Of a stretch of DNA of 14,398 bases, positions 12,001 through 14,398 are shown piece after piece; positions within the stretch are counted from its first letter, which is position 1; each line of letters starts with the position of its first letter. Position numbers and translations under genes: made by a program. The DNA comes from an uncultured Clostridia bacterium (GTDB taxonomy: Bacteria > Bacillota > Clostridia > Christensenellales > UBA1242): assembly GCA_944377765.1 (NCBI GenBank), contig CALWFX010000022.1, positions 1 through 14,398 on the forward strand. The letters are read 5' to 3'. Under the pieces are notes generated by a model. That model was not told the origin of the DNA, did not search any database, and saw nothing but the letters and a program-made list of their open reading frames with translations.

Positions 12001-14088
12001 TTATTCTGCTTTTTTGCGTTGACCTATAATGGTCTCAGCAATGTTTCTTGGAACTTCAGCATATTTTAAGAATTCCATTGTGAAGTTTCCACGTCCTTGT
12101 GTTTGAGAACGAAGGTCAGTTGCATAACCAAACATTTCTCCAAGTGGAACTTCTTCGTTAACAACTTGAACACCTGGACGAGTTTCATTACCAGTGAGCA
12201 TACCACGACGAGAAGTAATATTTCCCATAACAGTGCCAAGGTATTCATCTGGAACTTCAACTTGAACTTTCATAATAGGTTCAAGTAAGCATGGGTCTGC
12301 TTTTAAGCAACCATCTTTGAATGCCATTGAACCAGCAATCTTAAATGCCATTTCAGAAGAGTCAACTTCGTGATAAGAACCATCAAGAAGAGTAACTTTA
12401 TAGTCAACAACTTCATATCCAGCAAGAACACCATTTTTAGCAGCTTCTTTAATTCCATTGAATGTTGGTTGGATATATTCTTTTGGAATTGAACCACCAA
12501 CAGTTTTATCAACAAATCTTTCAGCATCTTCAAGGTGAGTTCCAGCAGGAACTGGTTCGATATCAATAACGCAGTGACCATATTGACCTTTACCACCGCT
12601 TTGGCGAATGAATTTGCCTTCTGCATGAGCCTTTCTTTTGATTGTTTCTTTGTAAGCAACCTGTGGAGCACCAACATTTGCTTCAACCTTAAATTCACGA
12701 AGAAGTCTGTCAACAATGATTTCAAGGTGAAGTTCGCCCATACCAGCAATGATTGTTTGACCTGTTTCTTGGTCGGTATAAGTTTTAAAAGTTGGGTCTT
12801 CTTCTGCAAGTTTAACAAGTGCAAGCACCATTTTTTCTTGCATAAGTTTTGTTTTTGGTTCAATAGCAACACGAATAACAGGTTCTGGGAAATCCATGCT
12901 TTCCAAAACAATTGGATGTTTTTCATCACAAAGAGTTTCACCTGTGATTGTATCTTTCAAACCAACAATAGCAGCGATGTCGCCTGCTCCAACTTCTTTG
13001 ATTTCTTCTCTTTGGTTAGCATGCATTCTGATAAGTCTTCCAACTCTTTCCTTTTCGCCTTTATTTGAGTTATAAACATAACTTCCAGCAGTAAGTTTAC
13101 CAGAGTAAACACGGAAGAATGCAAGACGACCAACAAATGGGTCTGTCATAATCTTGAATGCAAGCCCAGCGAAAGGAGCATCTTCGCTTGGAGCTCTTGT
13201 TTCTGTTTCGCCAGTTTCTGGATTAACACCTTCGATGTGGTCAATATCAAGTGGAGATGGAAGGTATTCAACCATAGCATCAAGAAGCATTTGAACACCC
13301 TTGTTCTTATATGAAGAACCGCAAAGAACAGGTGTTAATGCTCTTGAAATTGTGGCATTTCTGATTGCCTTTTTAAGTTCGTCAACTGTGATTTCTTCGC
13401 CATCAAAATATTTTGTGAGAAGTTCGTCATCAGTTTCAACAATTTTTTCAACCATTTCATCATGAAGAGATTGAGCCTTGTCTTTATATTCAGCAGGAAT
13501 ATCAGTTACATCAATGGTTGTTCCAAGGTCATCTTCATAAATTTCAGCCTTCATTGTGAGAAGGTCGATGATACCACTAAAAGTATCTGCTTCGCCTATT
13601 GGCATTTGAATAGGTAATGCTTTTGTTTTTAATCTGTCTTCAATAGATTTAACACAACCGAAGAAATCAGCAGCATCTCTATCCATTTTGTTGACGTAGA
13701 TAATTGTTGGCACTTTGTATTTTGAAGATTGACGCCAAACAGTTTCAGTTTGTGGTTGAACTTTATCACGAGCAGACAAAACCAAAACTGCACCATCAAG
13801 AACCTTCAAAGAACGTTCAACTTCAACTGTAAAGTCAACGTGTCCTGGTGTGTCGATGATGTTAATCTTATGATTTTTCCAGAAACATGTTGTGCAGGCA
13901 GAAGTGATTGTGATACCTCTTTCTTGTTCCTGAGCCATCCAGTCCATGGTTGCTTCACCGTCGTGAACTTCGCCGATTTTGTGACTTTTACCGGTATAGA
14001 ACAAAATTCTTTCAGTGGTTGTTGTTTTACCAGCATCAATATGAGCCATAATACCAACGTTTCTTACCATTTTTAAATCGGTAGCCAT
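12001..14088 (-). CDS. fusA: Elongation factor G
   Basis: 695 residues, complete and of usual length. GTPase that drives translocation and, with RRF, ribosome recycling. G motifs: AHIDAGKT (15-22), ERGITITSA (56-64), DTPGH (79-83), NKMD (133-136). Domains II-V follow, with AGMGELHLEI of domain III, the domain IV segment GKGQYGHCVIDIEP and the domain V block MGNITSRRGMLTG. The start is backed by AAGGAG 6 nt upstream. Residues 105-110 (SARDKV) replace the more usual A-x-x-G-V before QPQTETVWRQ; the motif is otherwise intact. The gene precedes tuf as in the str operon, but rpsL and rpsG are not upstream: the gene in front encodes an unrelated charged protein. A promoter lies at 14146-14174. Confidence 0.98.
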   Translation of the reverse strand: MATDLKMVRNVGIMAHIDAGKTTTTERILFYTGKSHKIGEVHDGEATMDWMAQEQERGITITSACTTCFWKNHKINIIDTPGHVDFTVEVERSLKVLDGAVLVLSARDKVQPQTETVWRQSSKYKVPTIIYVNKMDRDAADFFGCVKSIEDRLKTKALPIQMPIGEADTFSGIIDLLTMKAEIYEDDLGTTIDVTDIPAEYKDKAQSLHDEMVEKIVETDDELLTKYFDGEEITVDELKKAIRNATISRALTPVLCGSSYKNKGVQMLLDAMVEYLPSPLDIDHIEGVNPETGETETRAPSEDAPFAGLAFKIMTDPFVGRLAFFRVYSGKLTAGSYVYNSNKGEKERVGRLIRMHANQREEIKEVGAGDIAAIVGLKDTITGETLCDEKHPIVLESMDFPEPVIRVAIEPKTKLMQEKMVLALVKLAEEDPTFKTYTDQETGQTIIAGMGELHLEIIVDRLLREFKVEANVGAPQVAYKETIKRKAHAEGKFIRQSGGKGQYGHCVIDIEPVPAGTHLEDAERFVDKTVGGSIPKEYIQPTFNGIKEAAKNGVLAGYEVVDYKVTLLDGSYHEVDSSEMAFKIAGSMAFKDGCLKADPCLLEPIMKVQVEVPDEYLGTVMGNITSRRGMLTGNETRPGVQVVNEEVPLGEMFGYATDLRSQTQGRGNFTMEFLKYAEVPRNIAETIIGQRKKAE

Positions 14089-14110
14089 ATTTTTCTCCTT
14101 ATTTTAATTT

Positions 14111-14127
14111 AGTTACCTTTTGTAACT
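14111..14127 (-). other. Small hairpin in the fusA leader
   Basis: AGTTAC (14111-14116) and GTAACT (14122-14127) around a 5-nt loop form a 6-bp stem just upstream of the fusA AAGGAG site, within the predicted leader of about 50 nt. It might stabilise the mRNA or tune initiation. It could also be chance. Confidence 0.3.
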
Positions 14128-14145
14128 CTTTTGAAATTTCACTTA

Positions 14146-14174
14146 ATTATAATATAGATTTCAATTAAAACTAA
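14146..14174 (-). promoter_or_regulatory. Promoter of fusA
   Basis: Minus strand: -35 TTAGTT, 17-nt spacer, -10 TATAAT. Unlike most promoters here it has no TRTG element (TATAT instead). Predicted start near 14139. Confidence 0.7.
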
Positions 14175-14256
14175 GCGATTTTAAAAGATTTTTTCAAAAT
14201 TTTAAGTTTTTATTACAAAACTTATCTTAATAAGCAAAAATTTTTCAGCATACTAC

Positions 14257-14397
14257 TTAACGAGATAATTCATCTCTTTGTTTTGCCCTGTGCTTATTTT
14301 CACTTATCTTCTTTAAGATTTGTTTTGCTTTATCATCGTCATTTAAAGCTATTCCAAGTTCTTTCTCAGTTTTTTCTTTATTTTGACGATAAGATTC
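14257..14397 (-). CDS. C-terminus of an unidentified charged protein, cut by the window edge
   Basis: An open frame enters from the right edge and ends with TAA at 14257, giving 46 residues: ESYRQNKEKTEKELGIALND, DDKAKQILKKISENKHRAKQ, RDELSR. It is rich in Lys, Glu, Gln and Asp and should be mainly alpha-helical and soluble. It is not ribosomal protein S7, which would be expected before fusA in a standard str operon. There is no clear terminator between it and the fusA promoter, only a weak AT hairpin near 14206-14225. I do not recognise the family from this fragment. Confidence 0.7.
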   Translation of the reverse strand, partial: ESYRQNKEKTEKELGIALNDDDKAKQILKKISENKHRAKQRDELSR

Positions 14398-14398
14398 C

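Noticed and set aside
11485..12069. Plus-strand open frame of 194 codons across the tuf-fusA junction
   Set aside because: Antisense to two unmistakable genes, Cys/Phe/Ser-rich as expected from reverse-reading elongation factor codons, and no ribosome binding site.
12303..12941. Minus-strand open frame of 212 codons inside fusA
   Set aside because: It is a shifted frame of fusA with Lys/Leu-heavy composition; the fusA frame is intact and conserved throughout.
12535..13068. Plus-strand open frame of 177 codons opposite fusA
   Set aside because: Shadow of the fusA coding strand; no family features and no translation start signals.
14188..14225. AT-rich hairpin between the 14257 stop and the fusA promoter as a terminator
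   Set aside because: The stem is almost only A/T and lacks a clean T-tract, so I could not support a terminator call.

Overview
The window is AT-rich DNA (roughly one third G+C by eye) from a low-GC Gram-positive bacterium, probably an uncultured Bacillota of clostridial or gut-associated type. This rests on a Prp-type cysteine protease gene between rplU and rpmA, an L27 with a cleavable N-terminal extension, FloA, SepF, strong AGGAGG-like ribosome binding sites and sigma-A type promoters with a TRTG -16 element. Every gene I can support lies on the minus strand, so the cluster reads from high to low coordinates.

Read in the direction of transcription: the C-terminus of an unidentified charged protein (14257-14397); fusA (EF-G) and tuf (EF-Tu), each with its own promoter and with no rpsL/rpsG in front; the tuf terminator; a small terminator-bounded unit with a 43-codon hydrophobic ORF (10481-10612); sepF, lspA and an rluD-type pseudouridine synthase gene (division, lipoprotein maturation, rRNA modification); an orphan 236-codon gene that seems to be frameshifted at a run of six G; the operon rplU-prp-rpmA behind a consensus promoter and a leader of about 100 nt; an OGG-type 8-oxoguanine DNA glycosylase gene; two adjacent genes for large secreted lipoproteins of unknown function; floA; and the start of one more gene that overlaps the floA end and leaves the window.

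Most genes are housekeeping: translation (EF-G, EF-Tu, L21, L27, Prp, RluD), envelope and division (SepF, LspA, FloA) and repair (Ogg). LspA would process the two lipoproteins, and Prp would trim L27 before it enters the 50S subunit. The unexplained parts are the two lipoproteins (one carries a diverged internal duplication and a 39-bp coding repeat; the other looks leaderless), the frameshifted orphan gene, the LspA with a long charged tail, and the small unit after tuf. I see no CRISPR array, tRNA, rRNA, insertion sequence, phage or defence genes.
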